Counted from the stretch's first letter, positions 1 to 7,501 are shown. The stretch: DNA of 33,831 nucleotides from Candidatus Poribacteria bacterium (GCA_003635305.1 PYJE01000203.1:1-33831); one strand, 5' to 3'. A program made the numbers and translations. Notes: generated by a model from the letters alone, not told the origin.

Positions 1-627
1 AGTTCGGTATAAACGCGGTTGAAGAAATCGGGGTTGTAACCGAGCGCGGGCTGAATCACCTCGCGTGTCGGGATTTCGTCGTTGAGCAGCACCTCGATGC
101 GCGCCAACCCTTGCACCACGTTCAGCAGCGTGAGAAAACAGGTAATGACATCGCGGTTGACATAGAACTGCTTCTCGGCGTAAACGAGGTTTGGCAGTGT
201 GCTAGCGGCGACGTTCAGTAGTTGGAGTTGCTTGTCGCGTTCACCGATGCCGTGACGATTCGCGTTTTTGTCATACCACTCTCGGATAGATGCGTCGCGG
301 GAAAAGAGCAGTGTGCTGTGCGAGAAGTAGGAGTGCATGACAGAGCCTTGCTGCGCGCCTTCGATTCGCTGTTTAAAGCTGTTGCGCGGGGTCAGTGAGG
401 CGTGAATGTTGACACCGTTTTCTACTAGCACGAAAAGAGCTTGCGTCGGACGAATGCCGTCTCTGCCGATGATTTCGACATCCAGGTCAGATTTTTCCCA
501 GACTTGCGCGTAGGAGAAGCTGCCTGCGACGATGACGGCGAGGATATAAGGGGCTGCCTTGACTTTTTCGACGAGGGTTTTGACTGCTTCGTGGTATTGT
601 TGTTCGATGGCATCTTGTGATTTCATG
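1..627 (-). CDS. Nucleotidyltransferase-domain protein, C-terminus cut by window edge
   Basis: The gene enters from the left edge on the minus strand; 209 N-terminal codons are visible and it lacks its end. Residues 35-49 show the nucleotidyltransferase signature: G35-S36 in a GSFSYAQ stretch, then D47-x-D49 in SDLDVEI. Proteins of this fold (DNA pol-beta superfamily) transfer a nucleotide to a protein, RNA or small molecule, or act as toxin/antitoxin partners; the substrate cannot be told from this sequence. The rest is helical and without a motif I recognise. The ATG was chosen because GGAG lies 9 bases before it. A good promoter lies upstream at 786-814, so the roughly 150-nt leader carries two palindromic repeats. 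The family call is firm; the specific role is unknown. Confidence 0.75.
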
Positions 628-643
628 AGAATTTCTCCGGTGT

Positions 644-757
644 TGCGTTTCGTGGACGCAGCCTGAGCTCCGTAGGCGCGGTTTGTAACCGCGCCTATGC
701 TGCGTTTCGTGGACGTAGCCTGAAACTCCGTAGGCGTGGTTTGTAACCGCGCCTATC
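644..757. repeat. Two tandem 57-bp units, each with a GTAGGCGCGG palindrome
   Basis: Two near-identical units start at 644 and 701. Each begins TGCGTTTCGTGGACG and contains a palindrome (672-698 and 730-756) with arms GTAGGCG(C/T)GG and CCGCGCCTA around a TTTGTAA centre. They lie in the predicted 5' leader of the nucleotidyltransferase gene, between its promoter and its start. They belong to a palindrome family found at a dozen or more sites in this window. Confidence 0.85.
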
Positions 758-785
758 GGGCGCGACGCGAGGTGTTTCATTATTA

Positions 786-814
786 ATGATACCATATATG
801 CGTTAAGAATGCAA
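786..814 (-). promoter_or_regulatory. Promoter for nucleotidyltransferase gene
   Basis: Read on the minus strand, a TTGCAT -35 (809-814) and TATCAT -10 (786-791) are separated by 17 bp. TGG immediately before the -10 makes it an extended -10. It faces away from the promoter at 837-865, so this is a divergent promoter region. Confidence 0.55.
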
Positions 815-836
815 GAGAAAATTTTGGAAAATAAAT

Positions 837-865
837 TTGACATTTGCTCATTTTTGTGGTATCCT
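837..865 (+). promoter_or_regulatory. Promoter for small unknown gene
   Basis: A perfect TTGACA -35 (837-842), a 17-bp spacer and a TATCCT -10 (860-865) preceded by TGG. The 17 bases TTTTGTGGTATCCTAAT around the -10 recur exactly at the promoter near 30449. Confidence 0.7.
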
Positions 866-907
866 AATAGTAAGTTCTCTCATAGAATAGAGGAAAGGAG
901 GCTTTTT

Positions 908-1174
908 ATGTCTTACTACTACGGACGGGCGAAGATACCCGTTAGAAATCTCCGTATTCGCGTTAAACCTGAAAATCTGGACGGTAACATCGTGACAGAA
1001 TTGGAGATAGAGTTGTATGATGCGAAATCTCGCGGGTTTGGCAAAATTCAGAAAATATTCCGTTGGGAGAAACGGCACCGCTCTCAAGGACACCCCCTTA
1101 TTGTTGCAATGTGGATCCAAATTGGCAGCGAGAAGAGGGGTTTGGTGTTTAAAGAAGAAGTGCCGGGAAACTAG
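908..1174 (+). CDS. Small protein of unknown function (88 aa)
   Basis: I do not recognise this 88-residue protein. It is soluble, basic and tyrosine-rich at its start (MSYYYGR), with alternating hydrophobic/charged stretches suggesting a small beta-rich fold (ELEIELYD, PLIVAMWIQIG). The ATG at 908 is preferred over an in-frame ATG at 809 because AGGAAAGGAGG ends 7 bases before it and because 809 lies upstream of the promoter. The last nine codons (VFKEEVPGN) and the stop lie inside the 178-bp repeat block that recurs at 1973, so the C-terminus may have been supplied by the repeat rather than by the original gene. A real gene is likely given promoter plus ribosome binding site, but no homologue is known to me. 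Confidence 0.6.
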   Translation: MSYYYGRAKIPVRNLRIRVKPENLDGNIVTELEIELYDAKSRGFGKIQKIFRWEKRHRSQGHPLIVAMWIQIGSEKRGLVFKEEVPGN

Positions 1175-1324
1175 GGCAAGATCTGGCGATCTTGCCCTAC
1201 GGAAGGGGGCCAGTGGCCCCCCTACTGTAGTTTGCGATCGCCTGATCGCAAACAGGCTCTTGCCCTACAGTAAGGGGCCCACCGGTAGGCGCGGTTTGTA
1301 ACCGCGCCTACGGCGTTCGGGCTG
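1147..1324. repeat. 178-bp composite palindrome block, copy 1
   Basis: Copy 1 of a block repeated at 1973-2150 with only scattered differences. It is a chain of palindromes: AGGGCAAGATC/GATCTTGCCCT (1173-1198), GGGGGCC/GGCCCCC (about 1205-1222), TTTGCGATC/GATCGCAAA (1230-1251) and the GTAGGCGCGG/CCGCGCCTAC element (1285-1311). It begins inside the last codons of the preceding gene. It may act as that gene's terminator, though no T-tract is present. Confidence 0.85.
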
Positions 1325-1391
1325 CGCCCGCGCGGATGAATAGTTTGAAGGACTCGGTGCGGATAAGCTTTCTGTGCCACTCATTTTTTTC

Positions 1392-1421
1392 TTGACATTT
1401 TAACGGAAAATGTGCTACAAT
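1392..1421 (+). promoter_or_regulatory. Promoter for RipA-like gene
   Basis: TTGACA (1392-1397), an 18-bp spacer and TACAAT (1416-1421) in an AT-rich stretch that contrasts with the surrounding GC-rich repeats. AAGGAGG at 1441-1447 then serves the ATG at 1457. Confidence 0.75.
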
Positions 1422-1456
1422 AAAATATCAAAACGCCTTGAAGGAGGCATCCACAG

Positions 1457-1873
1457 ATGGACAACAAGTTGAAACATTTAGAGCTCATTCAACATGTCAT
1501 CAACCGGCTGGCGAACAGTTCCTTTTACTTGAAGGGATGGACTGTTATCTTCGTCGCCGCGGTGTTGGGTTTCGCGACGAAAGATTCCCAACCGCTCTAT
1601 ATTGGGGTGGCTTTCATTCCGACGTTCTCTTTCTGGAGTTTGGATGGCTATTATCTCAATCAAGAGCGGCTTTTCCGCAGGTTATACGACGCGGTGCGAG
1701 TCATGGACAACGGAGAAGTAGACTTCGCGATGTCTACGACTCTGTTCAAGCAGCGCGGCGATTGGGGAAAAGCCGTTTTTTCATCAACGCTTGGAGTTTT
1801 TTATGGCGTGATTCTGCTCGTGGTTGTGTTAGTGCTTCTTTGGCAGCTGTTTGGACAGCCGATGGCTAACTAG
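1457..1873 (+). CDS. RipA-family-like small membrane protein (138 aa)
   Basis: A cytoplasmic N-terminal helix (residues 1-25, KHLELIQHVINRLANSSF) is followed by hydrophobic segments at about 26-40 and 46-62 and a conserved-looking SLDGYYLNQERLFRRLYD stretch. A soluble middle part with VDFAMST follows, then a last transmembrane helix at about 112-132. This layout and these motifs match what I remember of the RipA-family octameric membrane proteins; their biochemical role is poorly known. The start is fixed by AAGGAGG 9 bases upstream and by its own promoter. A second overlapping frame of similar length starts at 1438, but it lacks a sensible protein pattern. The gene stands alone between two copies of the 178-bp repeat block and is followed by a terminator-like hairpin. 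The membrane topology is solid; the family name is recalled, not tested. Confidence 0.8.
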   Translation: MDNKLKHLELIQHVINRLANSSFYLKGWTVIFVAAVLGFATKDSQPLYIGVAFIPTFSFWSLDGYYLNQERLFRRLYDAVRVMDNGEVDFAMSTTLFKQRGDWGKAVFSSTLGVFYGVILLVVVLVLLWQLFGQPMAN

Positions 1874-1890
1874 AAGGTTTCCACCACCGA

Positions 1891-1941
1891 AAAAAGTTGT
1901 TGTCGGGGAGTGCGACAGGCTGCACACCGGCACAACTTTTT
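1891..1941 (+). terminator. Terminator-like hairpin after RipA-like gene
   Basis: AAAAAGTTGT (1891-1900) pairs perfectly with ACAACTTTTT (1932-1941), leaving a 31-nt apical part that holds a second small stem (TGTCG/CGACA). The A-tract and T-tract at the base suit an intrinsic terminator active in either direction. Confidence 0.6.
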
Positions 1942-2216
1942 GCCATAATAGAAAGCGACTTTCCAGAATTTAGTTTAAAGAAGAAGTGCTGGGAAACTAA
2001 GGCAAGATCTGGTGCTCTTGCCCTACGGAAGGGGGCCAGTGGCCCCCCTACTGTAGTTTGCGATCGCCTGATCGCAAACAGGCTCTTGCCCTACAGTAGG
2101 GGGCTCACCGGTAGGCGCGGTTTCAAACCGCGCCTACGGCGTTCGGGCTGTAAGTTGCGCTCGCCTGATCGCAAACAGGCTCTTGCCCTACAGCAGGGGG
2201 CCGAAAGAAAAAAACC
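1942..2216. repeat. 178-bp composite palindrome block, copy 2, and a partial third piece
   Basis: Copy 2 spans 1973-2150 and aligns end to end with 1147-1324, including the remnant of the small gene's last codons (GTTTAAAGAAGAAGTGC). At 2160-2197 a partial copy of the inner segment (CGCCTGATCGCAAACAGG, then CTCTTGCCCTACAG) is appended. No gene is seen in this gap; an open frame running through it is made of repeat and of the antisense strand of the LamG gene. Confidence 0.85.
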
Positions 2217-2972
2217 CTACCACCCCTTCAGCGCGCCCCAAGTCGTCGCTAATTTGCCGGAAGGCGAGACAGCCAGCGCAGTCTCCCACCCCTCATCAGC
2301 AAGGAATTGGATGTCCTCCTCCGCTAGCGCAACGCCTTTCTTAGAAATGAAAACCTCGTCTAAGCCACCGATAAGGTTCTCACTGCCCCAGCCGCCGAAC
2401 TTGAGTGGTGCCGGGTTATCCATGTTCGCGCCGACGTTCCGCTCCGTGTCCTTTTTGCCATCGACATACAGGGAGATAACGCCTTTCCGCCGCACGGCGA
2501 CGGTGTGATGCCACCCTTTCTCGACAATCTCGGTTTTGCCATCGTCGATGTGCTGTCCGCCGCCTTCAAAAATGAAAACGCCCGTGGCTCTATCGATGCT
2601 GGAGCTCATCGCCCAGAACCCGGCACCGCCGTTGCGTTTGATGACGACGTAGGCATCCAGATTCTGCGAATCCATCCAACACCCGACGGTGAAATCGTCG
2701 TCCTCAAAATCGAAAAGTTCGTTGTGTTCAATGGTGACATACTTGGGGCTGCCATCGAACTCTAACGCTTTGCCAAACTTGCCGTCAATCCACTTGGGGC
2801 CGTCAAATTCGCCGTCGTTGCCGTTGTCGGTGAGGTCCTTGACGGTATTGCCTTTTCCTTCATCGAAGAGCCATACGCCGGCGAAGTCGTCCAAGTGAAT
2901 CTCGGCGTGGCTGTGTGAGATAGCGATGAGGGTAAGCGCGACGAGACTGATAAACAGATTGCGAAGTGTCAT
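2217..2972 (-). CDS. Secreted LamG (concanavalin A-like) domain protein 1
   Basis: 251 residues. A signal peptide (about 1-24, ending HSHA) leads into a single LamG-type lectin-like beta-sandwich covering about 27-225. Family landmarks are GVWLFDEGKGNTVKDLT, FGKALEFDG, FTVGCWM, WHHTVAVRRKG, ISLYVDGK and GGLDEVFISKKGVAL. Such domains bind carbohydrate or protein surfaces outside the cytoplasm; no catalytic residues are expected. The extreme C-terminus carries GKLATTWGALKGW, a motif shared with the other two LamG proteins here. AAGGAGG lies just before the ATG. It is last in the minus-strand group, 74 bp after the oxidoreductase gene. The fold is sure; the ligand is unknown. Confidence 0.88.
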   Translation of the reverse strand: MTLRNLFISLVALTLIAISHSHAEIHLDDFAGVWLFDEGKGNTVKDLTDNGNDGEFDGPKWIDGKFGKALEFDGSPKYVTIEHNELFDFEDDDFTVGCWMDSQNLDAYVVIKRNGGAGFWAMSSSIDRATGVFIFEGGGQHIDDGKTEIVEKGWHHTVAVRRKGVISLYVDGKKDTERNVGANMDNPAPLKFGGWGSENLIGGLDEVFISKKGVALAEEDIQFLADEGWETALAVSPSGKLATTWGALKGW

Positions 2973-3046
2973 ATTTATTCCTCCTTTTGTCAGTTAGTAG
3001 GAGAGCCCTCCCGTTCTCGATGTTCGACATATCTTTTTCGTCAGTC

Positions 3047-4123
3047 CTATTCAATGTCCACCGAGGTTCCTGATTCAGCCGAAGCGTAAATCGCATCGGT
3101 GATTTTCTGAACGATAAGTGCCTGCTCAAGGCTTGTCATCGGTTGCCGATGTTCTCGGATGGCGGCGGCGAAGTCGGCTAACGGGGTTTCATGCCGCGTC
3201 TCGCCGCCTGTGCGATTGCGAAACGCCTCGATGAACTCTGGAGACAAATACTCGGTATCGACACCGTGTTCGGTTGTCGTCTCGTTATAGATGACTTTTT
3301 CCGGGTATCGGATATCCATGTTGAGGGCGAGAGAGCCTTCCGAACCGATGATGCGCCAGTCATCGTGGGAGTCGGCTGTCGTGTATTCGCCTCGCTCCAT
3401 GCTGATGAGGGTTCCGTCTTCACACCGAATCAGTGCGGCGTAGTGCGTCTCTGCATCGGAGCCGGGGGCAATGTGCGGTTCAAACACCGGCGGCACTGTC
3501 CACGTTTGCGCGAACACTGTCTTCGGTTTGAGTTGCCATCCCGTAATGCCGAGCAGGTAGTCGATGTCGTAACATCCCCAGTTGACGAGGATGCCGCCGC
3601 CGTTGAGCGCCTTAATCAACCGCCATGCTGGGCGCGGTGTTTCCGGTATCTCTTTTGCGCTGAAGATGGCGCGGCAATAGACGGTGCGGAGTTCTCCGAG
3701 TTTGCCGCTAGTGATAATCTCGGTTGCGATGCGCGCCGATTCGGTGAACCGTTTGCGCGAGGAACAGCACGCCGATGTCAATTCCCCCCGCGCCGCGATG
3801 AGCTGCCGCACTTCGGCGGCGTTCATCGCAATCGGTTTCTCTATGAGGACGTGCTTGCCTTTGTCAAACGCGCGCAGTGCCATTTCAGTTCGGTGCTGCG
3901 TCGGAAAGGCGAGGACGACTGCCTCAATCTCATCGTCGTTGAGCAGTGCTTCACCGGTTGTGTAAAGTTTCGGTGGCGTGAAGCGTTCGGCGGCGCGCTG
4001 GCGGTTTTTTTCAATCAAATCTGCCGCGGCGACGAGTTCTATGTGCGGTGCTTTCGTGGCGATACTCAGATGCCTGCTGCCGATGACACCGCATCCGATG
4101 ATGCCGACTTTTACTGGGTTCAT
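3047..4123 (-). CDS. Gfo/Idh/MocA family NAD(P)-dependent oxidoreductase
   Basis: 358 residues. The N-terminal Rossmann fold has GCGVIG at 10-15 (GxGxxG) and the family's EKP at 95-97, where Lys96 is the expected catalytic lysine. The C-terminal alpha/beta domain contains GGGILVNWGCYDIDYLLG, the place where the family keeps its substrate-facing residues. These enzymes oxidise or reduce sugars, inositols and related compounds with NAD(P); the substrate is not evident. The start at 4123 is chosen over longer frames because AGGAG lies 7 bases upstream and the Rossmann strand begins at residue 4. The gene starts 10 bp after the stop of the LamG gene before it, whose stop codon overlaps the Shine-Dalgarno, so the two are translationally linked. 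This suggests carbohydrate handling together with the LamG lectin-like proteins. Confidence 0.9.
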   Translation of the reverse strand: MNPVKVGIIGCGVIGSRHLSIATKAPHIELVAAADLIEKNRQRAAERFTPPKLYTTGEALLNDDEIEAVVLAFPTQHRTEMALRAFDKGKHVLIEKPIAMNAAEVRQLIAARGELTSACCSSRKRFTESARIATEIITSGKLGELRTVYCRAIFSAKEIPETPRPAWRLIKALNGGGILVNWGCYDIDYLLGITGWQLKPKTVFAQTWTVPPVFEPHIAPGSDAETHYAALIRCEDGTLISMERGEYTTADSHDDWRIIGSEGSLALNMDIRYPEKVIYNETTTEHGVDTEYLSPEFIEAFRNRTGGETRHETPLADFAAAIREHRQPMTSLEQALIVQKITDAIYASAESGTSVDIE

Positions 4124-4133
4124 TAAGATGCTC

Positions 4134-4925
4134 CTATCGCGCCGCTTTGAGGTGTGCCCATCGCGTCGCAAGTTTGCCGTTCGGTTCAACGGCGAGGCCT
4201 TCCGCCTCGAAAATCTGTTTGACTTCATCGGCAGAGAGTGCCTTGCTGTAAATCATTACCTCGTCAATGATGCCGACAAATCCGCCATCACTGGCGTGGC
4301 CAATCTCGGTTTCCGAACCGCCGGTAGTCATTGGGCCGTTGTAAACCTGCTCCTTCTCTAATTCGCCATCGACATAGAGCAGCATATCCTTTTTGTTGAC
4401 GACACCGACGAGGTGGTGCCATTCGCCTTTGTTAAAAGCGGCTGCGCCGAACCCGCCATCGCCTTGCCAGCCGGGTTGCACGATAAACTCCATCTCTTGT
4501 CCGGCATTTCTGCCATCAAATCGCAATGCCCAGCCGTTGACATCGCGCTGCGCGACGATGGTGCCGCAACAGCCGGCGACAACGCCTTGCACAGGACTAT
4601 CGCTGTCGGCATTTACCCAAGCGACAACGCTCATCTCTTCCTCACCGGCAAATTCTAAGGTGGCAGTGCCGGGAATGTGGACAGAATTCTCGCCGTTAAA
4701 CTCTAATGCCATCCCGACTTTACCGGCGACAGGTTTCGGATTTCCTTCAAGTTCGCCATCGTTATCACCTAAAACGTCTTCCACAGTGTTGCCGGTGATG
4801 GTGCCATCGTCAAAGGGCCAATAACTGACGACTCCGTCAAGTGGCAGTTGGGCGTGTATCATCGGGACATTCACGCAGAGAACGGCGATGCAGATGATGA
4901 GAAGTGCTGATATTTTTGGAAACAT
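4134..4925 (-). CDS. Secreted LamG domain protein 2
   Basis: 263 residues with a signal peptide (1-25, cleavage likely after MIHA) and one LamG sandwich at about 28-245: VSYWPFDDGTITGNTVEDV, GMALEFNGENSVHIPG, MSVVAWVNAD, WHHLVGVVNKKD, LLYVDGELEKE and GIIDEVMIYSKALSADEV. A vicinal cysteine pair in GCCGTI could form a disulfide. It ends with GKLATRWAHLKAAR, the same C-terminal motif as its two neighbours. It precedes the oxidoreductase by 10 bp and clearly shares its transcript. Extracytoplasmic binding of glycans is the family expectation; no ligand can be inferred. Confidence 0.88.
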   Translation of the reverse strand: MFPKISALLIICIAVLCVNVPMIHAQLPLDGVVSYWPFDDGTITGNTVEDVLGDNDGELEGNPKPVAGKVGMALEFNGENSVHIPGTATLEFAGEEEMSVVAWVNADSDSPVQGVVAGCCGTIVAQRDVNGWALRFDGRNAGQEMEFIVQPGWQGDGGFGAAAFNKGEWHHLVGVVNKKDMLLYVDGELEKEQVYNGPMTTGGSETEIGHASDGGFVGIIDEVMIYSKALSADEVKQIFEAEGLAVEPNGKLATRWAHLKAAR

Positions 4926-4986
4926 GGTGGGGGTTATCTCCTTAAATGGGCGGATATGGATGTCCGTCCTGATGAATTGAATTGAT

Positions 4987-5131
4987 GCGCGCTTGGAAAG
5001 CGCGCCTACCGGTGTGTTGATGGGCGCGCTTAGAAAGCGCGCCTACCGGGGTATCAATGGGCACTCTTACGAAAGCGCGCCTACCGGTGTATCGATAGAC
5101 GCGCTTGGAAAGCGCGCCTACCGGTGTGCGG
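4987..5131. repeat. Four tandem 34-38 bp palindromic units
   Basis: Units at 4987-5022, 5023-5059, 5060-5097 and 5098-5131 each hold GCGCGCTT-GAAAGCGCGC followed by CTACCGGTGT. The third unit has a damaged left arm (GGCACTCTTACG), which breaks its hairpin. They separate two LamG genes and belong to the same palindrome family as GTAGGCGCGG. Confidence 0.85.
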
Positions 5132-5137
5132 ATTGCA

Positions 5138-5923
5138 TTAATACTGCGCTTTGACATTCGCCCAGGTAGTCGGCAGCTTGTCAACCGGCTCAACCGGTGT
5201 CAAAAGCGATGCAGACAATCCCTTGTCCATCAACGCCTGAATGTCGTCGGCACCTAAAGCGACGTTAAAGATAGCGACTTCGTCAATGATAGCGTTGCCG
5301 AAGCGGCCGTCGCAACACGTATCCCTACCGATGTAAAGGGGGCCGTCGTCGGCATCAATTGCATCGGTGTTGAGCGTCATCGTGCTCTCGGCGACACCGT
5401 CGATGTAGATATTCCACTCGCCGGTTGCGCTGTCAAACGTAGTCGTATAGAGATGCCACTCGGTGATATCCGCCGGGCCGACTTCGCCATCGCGCCAGCC
5501 GCCGGGTTTATTCCAACAACCGCCGTTACAAATCGGCCATGAGACGTTTTTAGTGTCGGCGTTGGGGTGGATGATGTAGGCATCCCGTTTCTCCACGAAC
5601 CAGCCGTGCTGCGCCCAGGTGTCTGTCATACTTTTCACCCAGAGGGAGACGGTGATTGCGTCGGTAGGGTTCACGTGTGCGGGGACTTCAACGTAAGCAC
5701 CTACGCCGTCAAGTTCCAGCGCGCCGCCGAACTTCCCGCTCACCCACTTCGGGCCGCCCATCAGCGCGGCATCGAGCCCGCTATCGGAGGCATCCGTGGC
5801 AACGTCGCCGCTGCCTTCGTCAAAAAGCCACAAGCCTGTCACGTTGTTCATATCCAACGCCGCATGCGACACGGCGGCGATGAGCAAGCAACTGACAGCT
5901 ACAAAGGTTAAAATAGTTCTCAT
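5138..5923 (-). CDS. Secreted LamG domain protein 3
   Basis: 261 residues. A signal peptide (about 1-21, ending VSHA) is followed by one LamG domain at about 27-235: GLWLFDEGSGDVATDASDSG, GKFGGALELDG, ITVSLWVKSM, WHLYTTTFDSATG, WNIYIDGVAE and AIIDEVAIFNVALGADDI. Two extra cysteine pairs (NGGCW, DTCCDG) are not typical and may form disulfides. The C-terminus is DKLPTTWANVKAQY, a diverged form of the KLATTW motif of the neighbouring LamG proteins. A GAGGAG before the ATG at 5923 decides the start against an in-frame ATG 17 codons upstream. It is first in the minus-strand group, with a promoter at 6198-6226 and a long leader carrying two large inverted repeats. Confidence 0.88.
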   Translation of the reverse strand: MRTILTFVAVSCLLIAAVSHAALDMNNVTGLWLFDEGSGDVATDASDSGLDAALMGGPKWVSGKFGGALELDGVGAYVEVPAHVNPTDAITVSLWVKSMTDTWAQHGWFVEKRDAYIIHPNADTKNVSWPICNGGCWNKPGGWRDGEVGPADITEWHLYTTTFDSATGEWNIYIDGVAESTMTLNTDAIDADDGPLYIGRDTCCDGRFGNAIIDEVAIFNVALGADDIQALMDKGLSASLLTPVEPVDKLPTTWANVKAQY

Positions 5924-5950
5924 GAGAGTTAATCTCCTCAGGACTGATCG

Positions 5951-6183
5951 GAGCAGGATTTTCAAGATTTGCAAGATTGTCAGGATTAAGAGAGCGGTTT
6001 TCGATGACGTAACCCTCCTCTTGCTAATCGTGTTAAATCCTGTAAATCCTGCTCTATGGTTTAAAAATTAGGGTTCGGAGCAGGATTTTCAAGATGTTCA
6101 AGAGATGAGCAGGATTAAGAAACCGTTCACGCGCATCGTAACCCTCATCTTGCGCTTCGTGTAAATCCTGTAAATCCTGCTCC
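5951..6183. repeat. Two long inverted repeats with 9-nt-periodic arms
   Basis: Elements at 5951-6054 and 6077-6183. Each left arm is a chain of 9-nt words of the type CAGGATTTT-CAAGATTTG-CAAGATTGT, and each right arm is the complement (AATCCTG words). A unique core of about 25 nt, with a GTAACCCTC segment common to both, forms the loop. Both fall in the predicted leader of the LamG operon. Confidence 0.8.
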
Positions 6184-6197
6184 TATCTGCTGTGCAA

Positions 6198-6226
6198 AGT
6201 ATAGCATACCTTTCAAAAAAAGTCAA
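6198..6226 (-). promoter_or_regulatory. Promoter of the LamG/oxidoreductase operon
   Basis: On the minus strand TTGACT (6221-6226), a 17-bp spacer and TATACT (6198-6203). Transcription would start near 6191, giving a leader of about 270 nt that contains both inverted repeats. Confidence 0.7.
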
Positions 6227-6548
6227 GGAGGAAAAAACTGGCTCAGGGTGTCCGCCAGGTTTCCTTAATCCTGTCAATCCAAGCAGGATTTCCAAGATTA
6301 AGCAGGATTTCCAAGATTAAGCAAGATGAGCAAGCTTAAGCAGGATTTCCAAGATTAAGCAGGATTTCCAAGATTAAGCAGGATTAGCAAGATAAGAACA
6401 GCCATCCTGACAATCAGAGCAGGATTTTCAGAATGGACAAGAGGGAGCAGGATTTCCAGGAGTAGCAGGATAAGAGAGAGACGTTCGGTGAACGTCGCCC
6501 TCATCCTGAAAATCGTGTCTTTTCTTGCAAATCCTGCTTATATCCTGC
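6227..6548. repeat. Gene-free repeat field: AGCAGGATTTCCAAGATTA tandem repeats plus inverted repeat
   Basis: From about 6279 to 6398 a direct 19-nt word (AAGCAGGATTTCCAAGATT) is repeated with small changes. From 6417 a further large inverted repeat of the 9-nt type runs to about 6553, with a core GACGTTCGGTGAACGTC that is itself palindromic. Its right end supplies the TGA stop of the HAD gene. No coding potential is seen. Confidence 0.75.
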
Positions 6549-7424
6549 TCAGCATGGAAAGAGATATTCCAACAAACGCGCGCCATCGCGGAAATCAGGG
6601 ATGATGATATCGGCACCGGCACGGATAAGCCGTTCCCGTTTATCGGCGTTCATGTTGTAGACGTTGTCCTCAATGGATGCAACACCGATGGCAATCGCGC
6701 CGACGGCTTTGGCGTTCTCAATCTCCACATATCCATCGCCGACGATGAGGAGTTCGCTGCCGCGAAGCCCGAAATCGGAGAGGATATTCTGGATAACCAT
6801 CGCCTTGGAGAATTTCTGATAGTCGCGCAGCGCGCCGAAGATGCCGCCGTTAAAAAAGTCGGCAACGCCGAGCAGTTCTGCTTCGTTCCGGACAAATTCG
6901 ACATCGGTGCCGCTGGCGAGGTAGCAGGTGATGTCCATGTCGCGTAGGCTTTGTAGAAATTCGAGTGACATCGGCACGCGGAGAGGTTCCGCGGAAAGTG
7001 TGCCGGCGGCGAGCCCGGCAATCCGTGCCTCAACGACAGGAAGCAGGCGGCGGTTGTATGCGTCTTTATAGGCGAGCGGTTCTTGCGGTGTGCCGCCGCG
7101 TCTCGCGATTTCTTCGCCTAACTGCATCATCTGATAGATAGTCTGCTTGCCTGTCAGTCTATCCACGAATGCCACAACGATTGCCTCTAATGCCGCGCGC
7201 GTTTCAGAGGTATCGGTTTCGGTGAGGAGGAAGTCCACCATCATCGGCACCATGACGTTCTGCCAGCCATCTCGGATGAGCGAGATAGTGCCATCGAAAT
7301 CGAAGACGACATGGCCGATGTGGCCGATATCGATGTCGCGATGGATTTCGATTGCGGTTCCGTTTAAGGTGTGAGAAGCGTTTTGCACTGTTGTTTGCAC
7401 CGTTGTTTGCACTGTTGGTTCCAC
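6549..7424 (-). CDS. HAD-superfamily hydrolase (phosphatase-like)
   Basis: 291 residues. The four HAD motifs are visible: DFDGT (Asp42 nucleophile, Asp44), LASGTD for motif II, a lysine in YQKFSKAM for motif III, and IVGDGYVEIENAK with acidic residues for motif IV. A large helical cap is inserted between motifs I and II (about 50-160). Such enzymes hydrolyse phosphate esters of sugars or nucleotides; the substrate is not evident. The chosen start is a GTG with GAGG 7-8 bases upstream. The N-terminus is odd: three near-exact copies of a short word encode TVQTTVQTTVQ, and each copy offers another in-frame GTG, so the real start could be a few codons further in. The stop codon is formed by the edge of the adjoining repeat element. 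It is divergent from the DUF58 gene. Confidence 0.85.
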   Translation of the reverse strand: MEPTVQTTVQTTVQNASHTLNGTAIEIHRDIDIGHIGHVVFDFDGTISLIRDGWQNVMVPMMVDFLLTETDTSETRAALEAIVVAFVDRLTGKQTIYQMMQLGEEIARRGGTPQEPLAYKDAYNRRLLPVVEARIAGLAAGTLSAEPLRVPMSLEFLQSLRDMDITCYLASGTDVEFVRNEAELLGVADFFNGGIFGALRDYQKFSKAMVIQNILSDFGLRGSELLIVGDGYVEIENAKAVGAIAIGVASIEDNVYNMNADKRERLIRAGADIIIPDFRDGARLLEYLFPC

Positions 7425-7472
7425 TGCGCGTCCTCGTGATTGCAGGGGTTGATTTTTCTGCGCTTTTGTGAT

Positions 7473-7501
7473 AGTATAATACCGTTTACAAAGTTACGCA
7501 A
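7473..7501 (-). promoter_or_regulatory. Promoter for HAD gene, overlapping a plus-strand -10
   Basis: Minus strand TTGCGT (7496-7501), 17-bp spacer, TATACT (7473-7478). The same bases read on the plus strand give TATAAT (7475-7480), but no convincing -35 lies 16-18 bp before it. The two divergent genes may therefore share overlapping polymerase sites. Confidence 0.45.

Noticed and set aside
1438-1869. A 143-codon frame overlapping the RipA-like gene in another phase
   Set aside because: Its start lies at the Shine-Dalgarno of the real gene, and its protein lacks membrane pattern or any recognisable motif.
1897-2508. A 203-codon plus-strand frame
   Set aside because: The first half is translated repeat block and the second half is antisense to the LamG gene.
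3191-4126. A 311-codon open frame on the plus strand opposite the oxidoreductase gene
   Set aside because: It is antisense to a gene with clear Rossmann and EKP motifs, has no ribosome binding site and reads as an Arg/Cys-rich shadow.
4987-5131. A CRISPR-like look of short repeats with short spacers
   Set aside because: The units are adjoining palindromes with 15-20 nt similar linkers, not unique spacers, and no cas gene is near.
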